A program made the position numbers and the translations under genes. This document shows positions 57,407 through 64,000 of a stretch of 64,000 bases of DNA, piece by piece (position 1 is the stretch's first letter; each line of letters starts with the position of its first letter). Source of the stretch: Amycolatopsis thermophila (GTDB lineage: Bacteria > Actinomycetota > Actinomycetes > Mycobacteriales > Pseudonocardiaceae); assembly GCF_030814215.1 (NCBI RefSeq), contig NZ_JAUSUT010000001.1, positions 1,922,001-1,986,000 of the forward strand. The letters run 5' to 3'. A model generated the notes under the pieces. That model was not told the origin of the DNA. It saw only the letters and a program-made list of their open reading frames with translations, and did not search any database.

Positions 57407-58432
57407 ATGGCGGTCATCACGTTCGGGCTCGACCAGAGCCACCACCAGGACCGGCGGGTCAACCTGTCCCAGGCGCGACGCGATGGCGTCGAGTTCTGCA
57501 TCCACAAGGCCGGCCAGGGCGGGTTCATGGTCGACGACGACTTCGCCTACAACCTGGCGATCGCCGAGAACGTCGGCATGCTCAACGCGGCCTACTGGTT
57601 CATCGACTCCCGTTCCACGGCGCAGCAACACATCGACCTGATCGTCAAGACCGTACCCAAGCGGGTGCCCATCATTCCGGACGTGGAGTCCATTAAGGAC
57701 AACCAGGGGAGGATCGTCTCGGCGCCGTCGCTGGAGCTGACGTGGGCCGTCATCAACGGCCTCCGCCGGCTCGGCTACGTCGTGCCGATCATCTACCTGC
57801 CGAAGTGGTACTGGCAGACGTGGGGCTCGCCGTCACTGGTCGGCCTGCCGCCGCTGTGGTCCAGCCGCTACCCGGATATGCAGGTGGGCACGCTCGCCGA
57901 GGAGTGGGCCGACGTCCCGGCGCACTACTGGGACGGCTACGGCGGGCTCGGCGTCGCCATCCTGCAGTTCACCAGCAGCGGCCGGGTCGCCGGCTACCAG
58001 CCGCTGGACCTCAACGCGTTCCGGGGCTCCCGGGACGACCTCGCCCGACTGCTCGGGCTCGGAGGCGGCGCGAGCGTCGTGCCGTCAGCAACCCCTGTGG
58101 AGGATGACGTGCAGAAGGATCTGCCCGCTGGCGAGCGCATGTTCGTCCGCCTGTTCATGGCGGGCAAGCCCCACTTCTTCTGGTGGGAGATCAACGACAG
58201 CAAGCCGGACGGCACCCCACACCAGGGCGAGATCCTGGACGTGGCGTACATCAAGCGGACCCCGCTCAACAGCGACAAGCCGGACTACGGCCGCGTCGGC
58301 GACCACGGCTACCCGGACCTGCGCGGCACCTTCCACAAGGACCGGCCCGGCCCGATCCAGATCGCCGACGACGTGGCCTTCATGCGCCTGATCGTGTCGT
58401 GCACCGGCGAATCCACGATGGGCGTCGGCTGA
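57407..58432 (+). CDS. Endolysin with GH25-type muramidase domain
   Basis: The product is 341 residues. The barrel domain (1-205) has Asp9 in TFGLDQSHHQ and Asp92/Glu94 in IIPDVES, the GH25 catalytic pattern. GVAILQFTSSGRVAGYQPLD closes the barrel. Residues 230-341 (ERMFVRLFMAGKPHFFWWEI) form a second domain, probably for cell-wall binding. It cuts the glycan backbone of peptidoglycan at lysis. It is followed by the holin. There is no signal peptide. Confidence 0.85.
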   Translation: MAVITFGLDQSHHQDRRVNLSQARRDGVEFCIHKAGQGGFMVDDDFAYNLAIAENVGMLNAAYWFIDSRSTAQQHIDLIVKTVPKRVPIIPDVESIKDNQGRIVSAPSLELTWAVINGLRRLGYVVPIIYLPKWYWQTWGSPSLVGLPPLWSSRYPDMQVGTLAEEWADVPAHYWDGYGGLGVAILQFTSSGRVAGYQPLDLNAFRGSRDDLARLLGLGGGASVVPSATPVEDDVQKDLPAGERMFVRLFMAGKPHFFWWEINDSKPDGTPHQGEILDVAYIKRTPLNSDKPDYGRVGDHGYPDLRGTFHKDRPGPIQIADDVAFMRLIVSCTGESTMGVG

Positions 58433-58470
58433 TGCCGGGCCAACACCGCGCCTGGCCGAAGGAGAATCCC

Positions 58471-58809
58471 ATGAGCGACAAGCTCACCTCGATCATCCGT
58501 ACCGTCGTCCCCGGCGCGTGGGCCACGCTGGTCGCCTGGCTCGTGTCGCTCGGCCTGCCGGCCTTCGTGACCGACTGGCTGACCGGGCTCGGCGGCAAAG
58601 TCACCAGCCTCGTCGCACTCGCGGCCGTGTACGCGTTCGTCCGCTGGGTCGAACCGCGGCTCCCGGCCTGGCTGACCACGCTGCTGCTCGGCTCGGCCAA
58701 GCCACCGACCTACGCGCCGCAGAACCCGGACGGCTCCGTCACCATCCCTCAGGACCCGAAGCCGCCGGCCGACGGTCTGCGGTTCGCGCCCGGCGAGACG
58801 TTCGAGTGA
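58471..58809 (+). CDS. Holin
   Basis: A 112-residue protein with two hydrophobic helices (PGAWATLVAWLVSLGLPAFV and VTSLVALAAVYAFVRWVEP) and a polar C-terminus. Size, helix count and position right after the endolysin support a holin that times lysis. AAGGAG precedes ATG 58471. Confidence 0.75.
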   Translation: MSDKLTSIIRTVVPGAWATLVAWLVSLGLPAFVTDWLTGLGGKVTSLVALAAVYAFVRWVEPRLPAWLTTLLLGSAKPPTYAPQNPDGSVTIPQDPKPPADGLRFAPGETFE

Positions 58810-58985
58810 GCGGCCACACAGCGGCCGGGTACGTCCGGATCGACGACGTGCCCAGGCTCCGGGACGCGCTCGTCGACATCGACGCGCGACTCGACGCCCT
58901 CGAACACGCCGTCGCGTCGCTGGCCTCGGCGCTCGCCGAACGAGGAGTCATCACCGACGAGAGCACCGAGCAGAAGGACCCGTAA
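58806..58985 (+). CDS. Small coiled-coil phage protein
   Basis: A 59-residue protein overlapping the holin stop. It is mostly one coiled coil (LRDALVDIDARLDALEHAVA). It may modulate the holin or be structural. Confidence 0.55.
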   Translation: MSGHTAAGYVRIDDVPRLRDALVDIDARLDALEHAVASLASALAERGVITDESTEQKDP

Positions 58986-59097
58986 CCGTCCCCGTCGCGC
59001 AGGTCGACATCGCCACCGCGGCCATCGACTCGGCCACCGGGTGGAAGTGGAAGGCGGGCAACACCGCCAACGGATGTCCCAGTGAGGAGATGACGAG

Positions 59098-59553
59098 ATG
59101 ATCTGGGCAACCCCCGACGAAGTGCGCACCTACCTCGACGTCGACCAGCTGCCGGACGGCTACCCGGACGACCAGTTGCAGCGCGACATCGACCGCGTCA
59201 CCCGTCTGCTGGCGGCGAAGGTGGTGCGATTCCCCGCGCTCAACGAGCAGGACCGCCCCGAGGACCCCGAGGTGCGGGCACACGTGATCGCGGCCGTGGC
59301 CGAGCAGATCAAGCACGCCCGGAAGCTGGCCGCGGACCGCGCCGCGCTCGACGGCGCACTCGGCGGCATGGCCGACGTCCTCCGCGCCGGCGGGTCGATC
59401 TCGACGAAGACCCTGTCGGCGTCCGGCGCGTCCCGCTCCGGGTCGTCCGGCGCGTCGCAGCGGGCAATGGACGTCGAGAACCGGCTGTCGCTCGACACGA
59501 TCGACGCGCTCGTGGCCGCCGGCATGCTCGGCGGGAGCGTGGCCGCATGGTGA
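59098..59553 (+). CDS. Head-tail connector (adaptor) protein
   Basis: A 151-residue protein. The N-terminal half (YPDDQLQRDIDRVTRLLAAK) is the helical connector fold typical of gp6/gp15-like adaptors. A Gly/Ser-rich segment follows. It joins portal and stopper. The 112 bases before it hold a reading frame without start codon and are not assigned. Confidence 0.7.
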   Translation: MIWATPDEVRTYLDVDQLPDGYPDDQLQRDIDRVTRLLAAKVVRFPALNEQDRPEDPEVRAHVIAAVAEQIKHARKLAADRAALDGALGGMADVLRAGGSISTKTLSASGASRSGSSGASQRAMDVENRLSLDTIDALVAAGMLGGSVAAW

Positions 59554-59870
59554 GCCTGCTGTCCCTCGTCGGTACCCCGAACCCGGTGCTCATCCGCCCC
59601 AGCCTCGGCGACGGCGACGACGGCCCCGAGTACGGCCCGCCCGTCGCCGGGTACGCCCGGTGGGAGGACACCACCTCGCAGATCCAGACAGCCGACGGCC
59701 GTGTCGTCACGCTCACCGGCATCATCTACGCGCCGGCCGCGCTGGACCCGAAGGTCGGTGACCTGCTCGCGAAGGGCGGCGACGCGCCGGACTGGCGGCG
59801 AGTGGAGAAGGTCGACACGGCGACGTGGTTCGACGGCACGGTGCTGCATCACGAGGTGTCGGTGTCCTGA
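59547..59870 (+). CDS. Head closure (stopper) protein
   Basis: A 107-residue beta-rich protein (VVTLTGIIYAPAALDPKVGD, then WRRVEKVDTATWFDGTVLHH). This is the usual pattern of phage head-closure proteins that plug the connector after packaging. Overlaps the adaptor gene by seven bases. Confidence 0.7.
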   Translation: MVSLLSLVGTPNPVLIRPSLGDGDDGPEYGPPVAGYARWEDTTSQIQTADGRVVTLTGIIYAPAALDPKVGDLLAKGGDAPDWRRVEKVDTATWFDGTVLHHEVSVS

Positions 59871-60220
59871 TGGCCGACGACTTCGACGCGGCGCTCGACG
59901 CGTTCGACGACGCGATCCGCGCCGGGCTGGTGCGCGGGGTGCAGGAGGTCACCGAAGACCTCAAACGCGAGTCGCAGAACCTCGTGCCCTACGACCAGGG
60001 CGACCTGTCCCGCTCTGCCAAGACGTCGATGGACACCAGCGGACCGACCGTGCAGGGCGCGGTGTCCTACGACACCGCGTACGCGGTGCGGCAGCACGAG
60101 GAGACGACGTGGCGCCATCAGGACGGCCGGACCGCGAAATACCTCGCGACTCCGCTCCGGGCGAACTCGGGCCGCTACCAGGAGCACATCGCGCAGGCCA
60201 TCCAAACCGAGACCGAGTAA
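59870..60220 (+). CDS. Neck/tail completion protein (HK97 gp10-like)
   Basis: A 116-residue protein. The motif LVPYDQGDLSRSAKTSMD and the later SYDTAYAVRQHEETTWRH are classic for the HK97 gp10/minor capsid family that finishes the neck. Its start overlaps the stopper stop (TGATG). Confidence 0.8.
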   Translation: MADDFDAALDAFDDAIRAGLVRGVQEVTEDLKRESQNLVPYDQGDLSRSAKTSMDTSGPTVQGAVSYDTAYAVRQHEETTWRHQDGRTAKYLATPLRANSGRYQEHIAQAIQTETE

Positions 60221-60290
60221 TTCTGTGGTCTGGATGCCGGTGTTACGAGACAGCCGGAATGGAACACGCTAAAGTCACAACTACGCCTCG

Positions 60291-60325
60291 TTCCTCTTCC
60301 TCGGGCAGCTGTCGAGGAAGAGGAA
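60291..60325 (+). promoter_or_regulatory. Perfect 13-bp hairpin directly before a ribosome site
   Basis: ttcctcttcctcg (60291-60303) pairs with cgaggaagaggaa (60313-60325). GGAGG follows at once as the site for the 42-residue peptide. The left arm could also pair with that GGAGG, so the hairpin may control translation. Confidence 0.55.
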
Positions 60326-60337
60326 GGAGGTTAGGCG

Positions 60338-60466
60338 ATGACGCGCAAGCGTAAGCCGCAGGAGATCCGGATAGCTGTGACCGTGCACGTGCACACCACA
60401 GCCACCCGGATCTTGGTGACTGTCGCACCGGTGTTTGCCCTGGTAGGAGCGCTGTACCGGCGATAG
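60338..60466 (+). CDS. 42-residue basic membrane peptide inside the late operon
   Basis: ATG at 60338 has AGGAGGTTAGGCG upstream, one of the strongest ribosome sites in the window. The peptide starts with a basic patch (MTRKRKPQEIR) and carries one amphipathic or membrane helix (TRILVTVAPVFALVGALYRR). It interrupts the head-to-tail gene order and has its own hairpins on both sides. Function unknown. Confidence 0.5.
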   Translation: MTRKRKPQEIRIAVTVHVHTTATRILVTVAPVFALVGALYRR

Positions 60467-60476
60467 TTTCGTCACC

Positions 60477-60508
60477 GCCTGGGGCCGTCTCTACGGGCGG
60501 CTCCAGGC
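60477..60508 (+). terminator. Hairpin after the 42-residue peptide gene
   Basis: gcctgg (60477-60482) pairs with ccaggc (60503-60508), with an inner gccg/cggc stem. It starts ten bases after the stop. It probably ends the peptide transcript. Confidence 0.5.
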
Positions 60509-60604
60509 CCCACATCCTCAGCCTCACGCGGGCTTCCGTCATCTTCTCGCATGCAGTGCCAACATGACAACACGTCCGACATGTCAACATTTCCGGAATG
60601 ACGA

Positions 60605-60678
60605 CAGGTTCAACCTGCAACACGAACCATAGCGCAACATCCCGCGTTTTGAGAATTCTCAATTTTGGGGAATTCCCC
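60605..60678. promoter_or_regulatory. Three perfect palindromes before the tail genes
   Basis: caggttcaacctg (60605-60617), tgagaattctca (60650-60661) and ggggaattcccc (60667-60678) are all perfect. The last two share a gaattc core and are centred 17 bases apart. The stretch 60,467-60,706 has no gene. These look like operator sites controlling the tail operon or a local promoter. Confidence 0.5.
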
Positions 60679-60706
60679 TATTCCCGGACTAGCGGATTGC
60701 GGTTTG

Positions 60707-61171
60707 GTGACACGTGCAGACGACGCTCATGACGTGTTGGTGAAGGCGGCGGCTCTGCATGTGGCTTCGCTGGGCCATGCCCGCTACGGCGAGCTAGGCC
60801 CGACTTCCGCGCGCCGGGGCTTCGTCGTCGACATGCCGTCCACACCGGACGAAGCGGTGTGCGTCTACCCCAACCCCTCGTTCCCGCCCGACGACGACCT
60901 GTCCGGCTACGACAACCCCGAGCTGCAGATCGTCGTCCGGACCGCGAAGGACGCCGGGCACGAAGCAGGGTACGACGCTGCCGAAGCGATCCGGCGCGAC
61001 CTGCGCGACACCGCGTCGGTCGTGTGGGCGGCAGGCACCGAGCACGAGCAGCACATCTTCTCGTGCGACGCCAACGAATCCGCGCCCGTGAACCTCGGGC
61101 CGGACGAGAACGGCCGGCCACGGTGGTCGGTGTCGTTTCAGGTCAAGACACTCCCGGAGGTATCACCGTGA
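60707..61171 (+). CDS. Tail terminator-like protein
   Basis: A 154-residue protein from GTG 60707; in-frame codons upstream overlap the palindromes. The layout (helical start VLVKAAALHVASLGHARYGE, then LQIVVRTAKDAGHEAGYDAA) matches tail terminator/minor capsid proteins placed just before the tail tube gene. It overlaps the tube gene by four bases. Confidence 0.65.
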   Translation: MTRADDAHDVLVKAAALHVASLGHARYGELGPTSARRGFVVDMPSTPDEAVCVYPNPSFPPDDDLSGYDNPELQIVVRTAKDAGHEAGYDAAEAIRRDLRDTASVVWAAGTEHEQHIFSCDANESAPVNLGPDENGRPRWSVSFQVKTLPEVSP

Positions 61172-61656
61172 CCACACCCACCCAGCCGGCACCGCTGAAG
61201 AAGCGCGCGGTCCGGTTCCAGCGGCTGGAGATCAACACCGGCACCGAAGACACGCCGGTGTGGACCCCCGTTCGCGGCCTGACGACCGTCGAGCTGCAGG
61301 TCTCCCCCGAAGAGGTCGACGTCTCGGACTTCGACTCGGAGGGCTGGGCCGACTCGCTCACCACCTTCCGGTCGTGGAACGTCAACATCGAGGGCTGGGA
61401 GGGCTACACCGGTCCTGACGACGAGCCGATCGAGGACCCCGGCCAGGACGCGCTCAAGGCGAAGGGCCTGTCGACCGGCTCGGACGCCTACGTGGACGTG
61501 CGCATGTACCGCACGGACAACAACAAGGGCTACCAGGGGCGCGCGACGGCGAACTGGTCCGGCACCGGCGGCGGGGTGAAGGGCGTCACCCCGTTCAACT
61601 GCCCGCTGACCGGGTCGGGCGCCCTCACCCCCTACACCCACACCACCACCCCGTAA
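61168..61656 (+). CDS. Major tail tube protein
   Basis: A 162-residue beta-rich protein (VRFQRLEINTGTEDTPVWTP, then EEVDVSDFDSEGWADSLTTF). These blocks fit siphovirus tail tube proteins. Its place between the terminator and the frameshifted chaperones supports this. It starts with GTG. Confidence 0.8.
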   Translation: MTTPTQPAPLKKRAVRFQRLEINTGTEDTPVWTPVRGLTTVELQVSPEEVDVSDFDSEGWADSLTTFRSWNVNIEGWEGYTGPDDEPIEDPGQDALKAKGLSTGSDAYVDVRMYRTDNNKGYQGRATANWSGTGGGVKGVTPFNCPLTGSGALTPYTHTTTP

Positions 61657-61671
61657 CGGAGCGCCAGGACC

Positions 61672-62241
61672 GTGACCACCTTCCCCCAGCTCGACCACTT
61701 CGAAGCCGACACCAACGGCCAGACCGCGCGACTCACCATCCGCGGCACCACCTTCACCTTCGCCCGAGCCTCGGTGCCGATGGAACGCGGCATCCAGCTC
61801 ATGCGGCTCAACGCCGAGTACCGCCGCGCCGCCAAGGCCCGCCGCGAGGGCCTGTCCTACACGCTCAAGGACGTCCCGTACGAGGGCGAGAGCGGGGACG
61901 ACAGCACCATCGACGCCTACCTCGACCTGATCGGCGACCAGCGCCCAGTGCTCGCCGCGGCCGGGTTCAGTTTCGACGACATGCTGCACGTCGGCGAGGT
62001 GCTGTTCGCCTGGTTCACCACCGGCCCGGCCGGCGCCCAGCGGTTGTTCGACCTGTACTTCGGGGAGGCGACGGGCCGCCCCCCGGCCGACGCTTCGGCG
62101 TCGTCGAGTCCGCCGACGACATCCCCGACTTCATCGAGCCGGAAGAAGCCGGCCAGCTCGCGGGCGGCGGCTTCACGTGGTCGGAAATCCTCGCCGAGTG
62201 GGACCTCATCGAAGCGGAAATCCACCTCCACTACGGAGTAG
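61672..62241 (+). CDS. Tail assembly chaperone, zero-frame product (G-like)
   Basis: A 189-residue protein. The N-terminal 140 residues are a chaperone domain (ARLTIRGTTFTFARASVPME, then VLFAWFTTGPAGAQRLFDLY). After the slippery site at 62079 the zero frame becomes Ser/Arg/Lys-rich and non-conserved in look, as in other phages where the real extension lies in the -1 frame. It acts in tail tube assembly with the tape measure. Confidence 0.82.
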   Translation: MTTFPQLDHFEADTNGQTARLTIRGTTFTFARASVPMERGIQLMRLNAEYRRAAKARREGLSYTLKDVPYEGESGDDSTIDAYLDLIGDQRPVLAAAGFSFDDMLHVGEVLFAWFTTGPAGAQRLFDLYFGEATGRPPADASASSSPPTTSPTSSSRKKPASSRAAASRGRKSSPSGTSSKRKSTSTTE

Positions 62242-62411
62242 ACCTGGCGGAGCCGGGCGCGCTGCAGCGCTACTCGATGCGCTGGTTCTGCGTCCGGCTC
62301 TTCGGCCTGCCCGCGAACTCCCGCCTGTGGACGAAGCTGCGGCAGGATCACGATGAGCGAGACGCGTCCATTGAGGACATCGATCGCGAGTTGGGGATCG
62401 TCCGCGAGTAA
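61672..62411 (+). CDS. Tail assembly chaperone, -1 frameshift product (G-T-like)
   Basis: Ribosomes that slip back one base at 62079-62085 continue in a frame that reads RRFGVVESADDIPDFIEPEE and WSEILAEWDLIEAEIHLHYG. It ends ELGIVRE at 62411. The fused protein is about 246 residues. That second frame has good codons but no start of its own, while the zero frame in the same stretch is low complexity. Programmed -1 shifting here is conserved in long-tailed phages. Confidence 0.8.
62079..62085 (+). other. Slippery heptamer for -1 frameshift
   Basis: The heptamer C-CCC-CCG is in register (codons cgc ccc ccg), allowing both tRNAs to re-pair one base back. It lies upstream of the only open -1 extension. 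The GC-rich bases downstream may add a stimulatory structure. Confidence 0.75.
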
Positions 62412-62434
62412 CACCCCGACCTCATTGTGCGTCC

Positions 62435-64000
62435 GTGGCCTTGAACGTCGGGAAGCTCGTCGCCCTCATCGAGGGCGACGACCGCAAATACCGTGCGACC
62501 GCGCGTAACGTCCGCTCGGACGCCAAGGCCCTCAAGCGGGACGCCTCGGTCACGCTGTCGATCGACGGCGACGACTCCCCGCTCAAGCAGGCCGTGGAGC
62601 GGGTCAAGGCCCGAACCGACGAGGTGGCCCGCCAGGAAGCCGTGGTCCAGGTCGACGCGGACATCGCGCAGGCGCAGGCCCGCATCCGCGAGCTGGAGGG
62701 CTCCCGCGGCAAGGTCGATATCGACGTCGACGCGGAGATCGGCAAGGCCGAGGCCAAGCTCCGCAGCCTGCAGCAGCGCCGCCAGAACCTTACCCTCGGC
62801 GTCGACGTCGAGGACGGCGGCGCGACCGCAAAGGCCGCCCGACTGGGCCGCCAGATGGGCGATGCAGCGAAGGTCGGCATCATCTCGTCGGGCGTCGGCA
62901 CCGCGTTCGCCGCGGCGATGGCCGGCGCCGCCGCGGGCGGGCCGCTGCTCATCGGGCTCGCCGGCGCGTTCGGGCTCACCGCTGCCGCGGCGTTCCAGAC
63001 CGGGAAGGCGCTCAAGGCGTACTCCGACGACCAGAAGGCCGCGGAGACCGCCAGCGCGAGCGCAGCAGCGACGGCGGTGTCGAACGCGATCGCGATCCGG
63101 AACGCCGAGGAGTCGATCGAGGACGCGCGCCGCGCCGCCGGGCGGGCCGCCGACGACGTGGCCGAGGCGGAGCGTCGCGCGGGAGAGGTCGCGGTCGACG
63201 CGGCCGAGCGGGTCGCCGACGCGCAGCGGAACGAGTCCAGGGCCGCTGAGGACGCGCGCCGGGCGACGGAAGCGGTGAACGACGCCCGCCGCGAGGCCGC
63301 CCGGATCATGGACGACCTGGCCGAGCGGGTCTCCGACTACGCCCTGTCCGAGGAGGACGCGGCGATCTCGGTCGAGGAGGCACGGAAGCGGCTCGACGAG
63401 GTCAACAGCAACAGCCTGTCCACCGACCTGGAGAAGCGGCGCGCCGCGAACGACCTGGCGCAGGCCGAGGAACGGCTCCGCGACACCCAGCGCGAGCACG
63501 CCCGCGACGCGCAGGACCTCGCCGAAGCCCAGGCAGCCGGTGTCGAGGGATCGAAGCAGGTCGTCTCCGCGAAGGAGGCTGAGCAGGCGGCGAACGATCG
63601 CCTGGCGGACGCGCAGCGCGCCGTGGCTGACGCGCAGCAGCAGGCCGAGCGGGACCAGGTCGCCGCGTCGAAGGCGATCAGCGACGCGCGCGAGCGGGAG
63701 CAGGACGCAGACCGCAACGTCGCCCGCGCCGTGCAGGGCCTCGCCGACGTGCAGGCACAGCAGGCCGCCGCCGCGCAGGCATCCTCGGCGAAGACGTCGA
63801 AGTTCGCCCAGGAGATGGCGAAGCTGTCCCCGGCTGGTCGCGACTTCGTCAACACGCTGCTGTCCATGAAGGACATGGCGACCCGGCTCGGCGCCGAGGT
63901 GCAGACCGCGACGCTGCCCGGGTTCACCAACCTGCTGGAGGCATCCAAGCAGCTCGAACCGGTCGCCACCCACGGCATCCAGGTCATCGGCGATGCCATG
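62435..64000 (+). CDS. Tape measure protein (3' end outside window)
   Basis: The frame is open for 522 codons to the window end. GTG at 62435 gives VALNVGKLVALIEGDDRKY. A long helical region follows, with a hydrophobic segment (GTAFAAAMAGAAAGGPLLIG, then FGLTAAAAFQ, about 145-185) and extended Ala/Glu/Arg coiled coils made of loosely repeated DAxR and AEER words. Position after the frameshifted chaperones and this composition identify the tape measure, which sets tail length and helps DNA entry. Real proteins are usually well over 1,000 residues. Confidence 0.88.
   Translation, partial: MALNVGKLVALIEGDDRKYRATARNVRSDAKALKRDASVTLSIDGDDSPLKQAVERVKARTDEVARQEAVVQVDADIAQAQARIRELEGSRGKVDIDVDAEIGKAEAKLRSLQQRRQNLTLGVDVEDGGATAKAARLGRQMGDAAKVGIISSGVGTAFAAAMAGAAAGGPLLIGLAGAFGLTAAAAFQTGKALKAYSDDQKAAETASASAAATAVSNAIAIRNAEESIEDARRAAGRAADDVAEAERRAGEVAVDAAERVADAQRNESRAAEDARRATEAVNDARREAARIMDDLAERVSDYALSEEDAAISVEEARKRLDEVNSNSLSTDLEKRRAANDLAQAEERLRDTQREHARDAQDLAEAQAAGVEGSKQVVSAKEAEQAANDRLADAQRAVADAQQQAERDQVAASKAISDAREREQDADRNVARAVQGLADVQAQQAAAAQASSAKTSKFAQEMAKLSPAGRDFVNTLLSMKDMATRLGAEVQTATLPGFTNLLEASKQLEPVATHGIQVIGDAM

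Larger units (their letters stand above)
31135..64000. mobile_element. Prophage integrated at tRNA-Ser (left end to beyond window)
   Basis: Phage genes run in functional order from 31,289 to the window end: immunity, recombination and replication, regulation, packaging, head, lysis, connector, tail. The left boundary is a truncated tRNA-Ser. Gene order and the long non-contractile-type tail operon (tube, chaperones, tape measure) indicate a siphovirus-like phage. No integrase is seen, so it is expected at the right end beside the intact tRNA. All key genes examined are intact, so the element may be inducible. Confidence 0.9.

Noticed and set aside
60243..60662. 139-codon minus-strand frame in the late regulatory island
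   Set aside because: It has no ribosome site and poor codons, and it crosses hairpins and palindromes that make better sense as regulation.
62348..63973. 541-codon minus-strand frame opposite the tape measure
   Set aside because: The plus frame is continuous, has coiled-coil character and fits phage gene order. The minus frame is its shadow.

Overview
The window is very high-GC DNA from a filamentous actinomycete. A Pseudonocardiaceae-like host (Amycolatopsis or a relative) fits best, because an SsgA-like sporulation regulator, an iniB-iniA-iniC type locus, a Ku/LigD end-joining pair and frequent GTG starts occur together. The genus itself is inferred, not shown.

Host part, about 1-31,135. 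It opens with the tail of a probable LigD polymerase gene and ku. Next come a membrane HAMP adenylate/guanylate cyclase, a FabH-type ketoacyl synthase, a winged-helix protein interrupted by a 22-residue tandem repeat, an Lrp/AsnC regulator and an SsgA-like protein. A membrane protein and a two-component pair (NarL-type regulator, HisKA_3 kinase) follow. A DMSO-reductase-family molybdoenzyme stands divergent from an NCS1 permease. A ketopantoate-reductase/rhodanese fusion and an L,D-transpeptidase lipoprotein come next. A large cell-envelope stress locus spans 17,473-26,312: a LuxR/ATPase regulator (IniR-like) and an Hsp70-like ATPase on the minus strand, divergent from iniB and two dynamin-like GTPases (iniA, iniC). 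At 26,362-29,080 lies a probable peptide-modification locus: a small peptide translationally coupled to an HExxH peptide hydroxylase-like enzyme, a 52-residue membrane protein and a GntR regulator with repeated inverted-repeat operators.

Prophage part, 31,135 to beyond 64,000. A 3' fragment of tRNA-Ser(TGA) marks the left attachment site; the intact tRNA, the integrase and the right end should lie past the window. The left end carries a leaderless repressor and a Cro-like protein with divergent promoters. The early operon (32,357-44,113) encodes a RecT-like annealing protein, a Cas4-like nuclease, replication proteins, a cytosine-5 methyltransferase, a RusA resolvase, a WhiB regulator and many tiny genes joined by 4-bp start/stop overlaps. 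A repeat-rich regulatory island (44,883-45,468) separates it from a DNA ligase and the late operon. Late genes run: terminase subunits, portal, an RNase AS-like exonuclease, a MuF head protein fused to an acetyltransferase-like domain, scaffold, capsid, endolysin, holin, connectors, tail tube, a frameshifted tail chaperone pair and the tape measure, which is cut by the window end. Tail genes are preceded by a second regulatory island (60,221-60,706) carrying a 42-residue membrane peptide and three palindromes.

The most interesting candidates are the HExxH peptide-modification locus, the MuF-acetyltransferase protein with its coupled small gene, the Hsp70/IniR/IniBAC locus, the reductase-rhodanese fusion and the two regulatory islands of the prophage.
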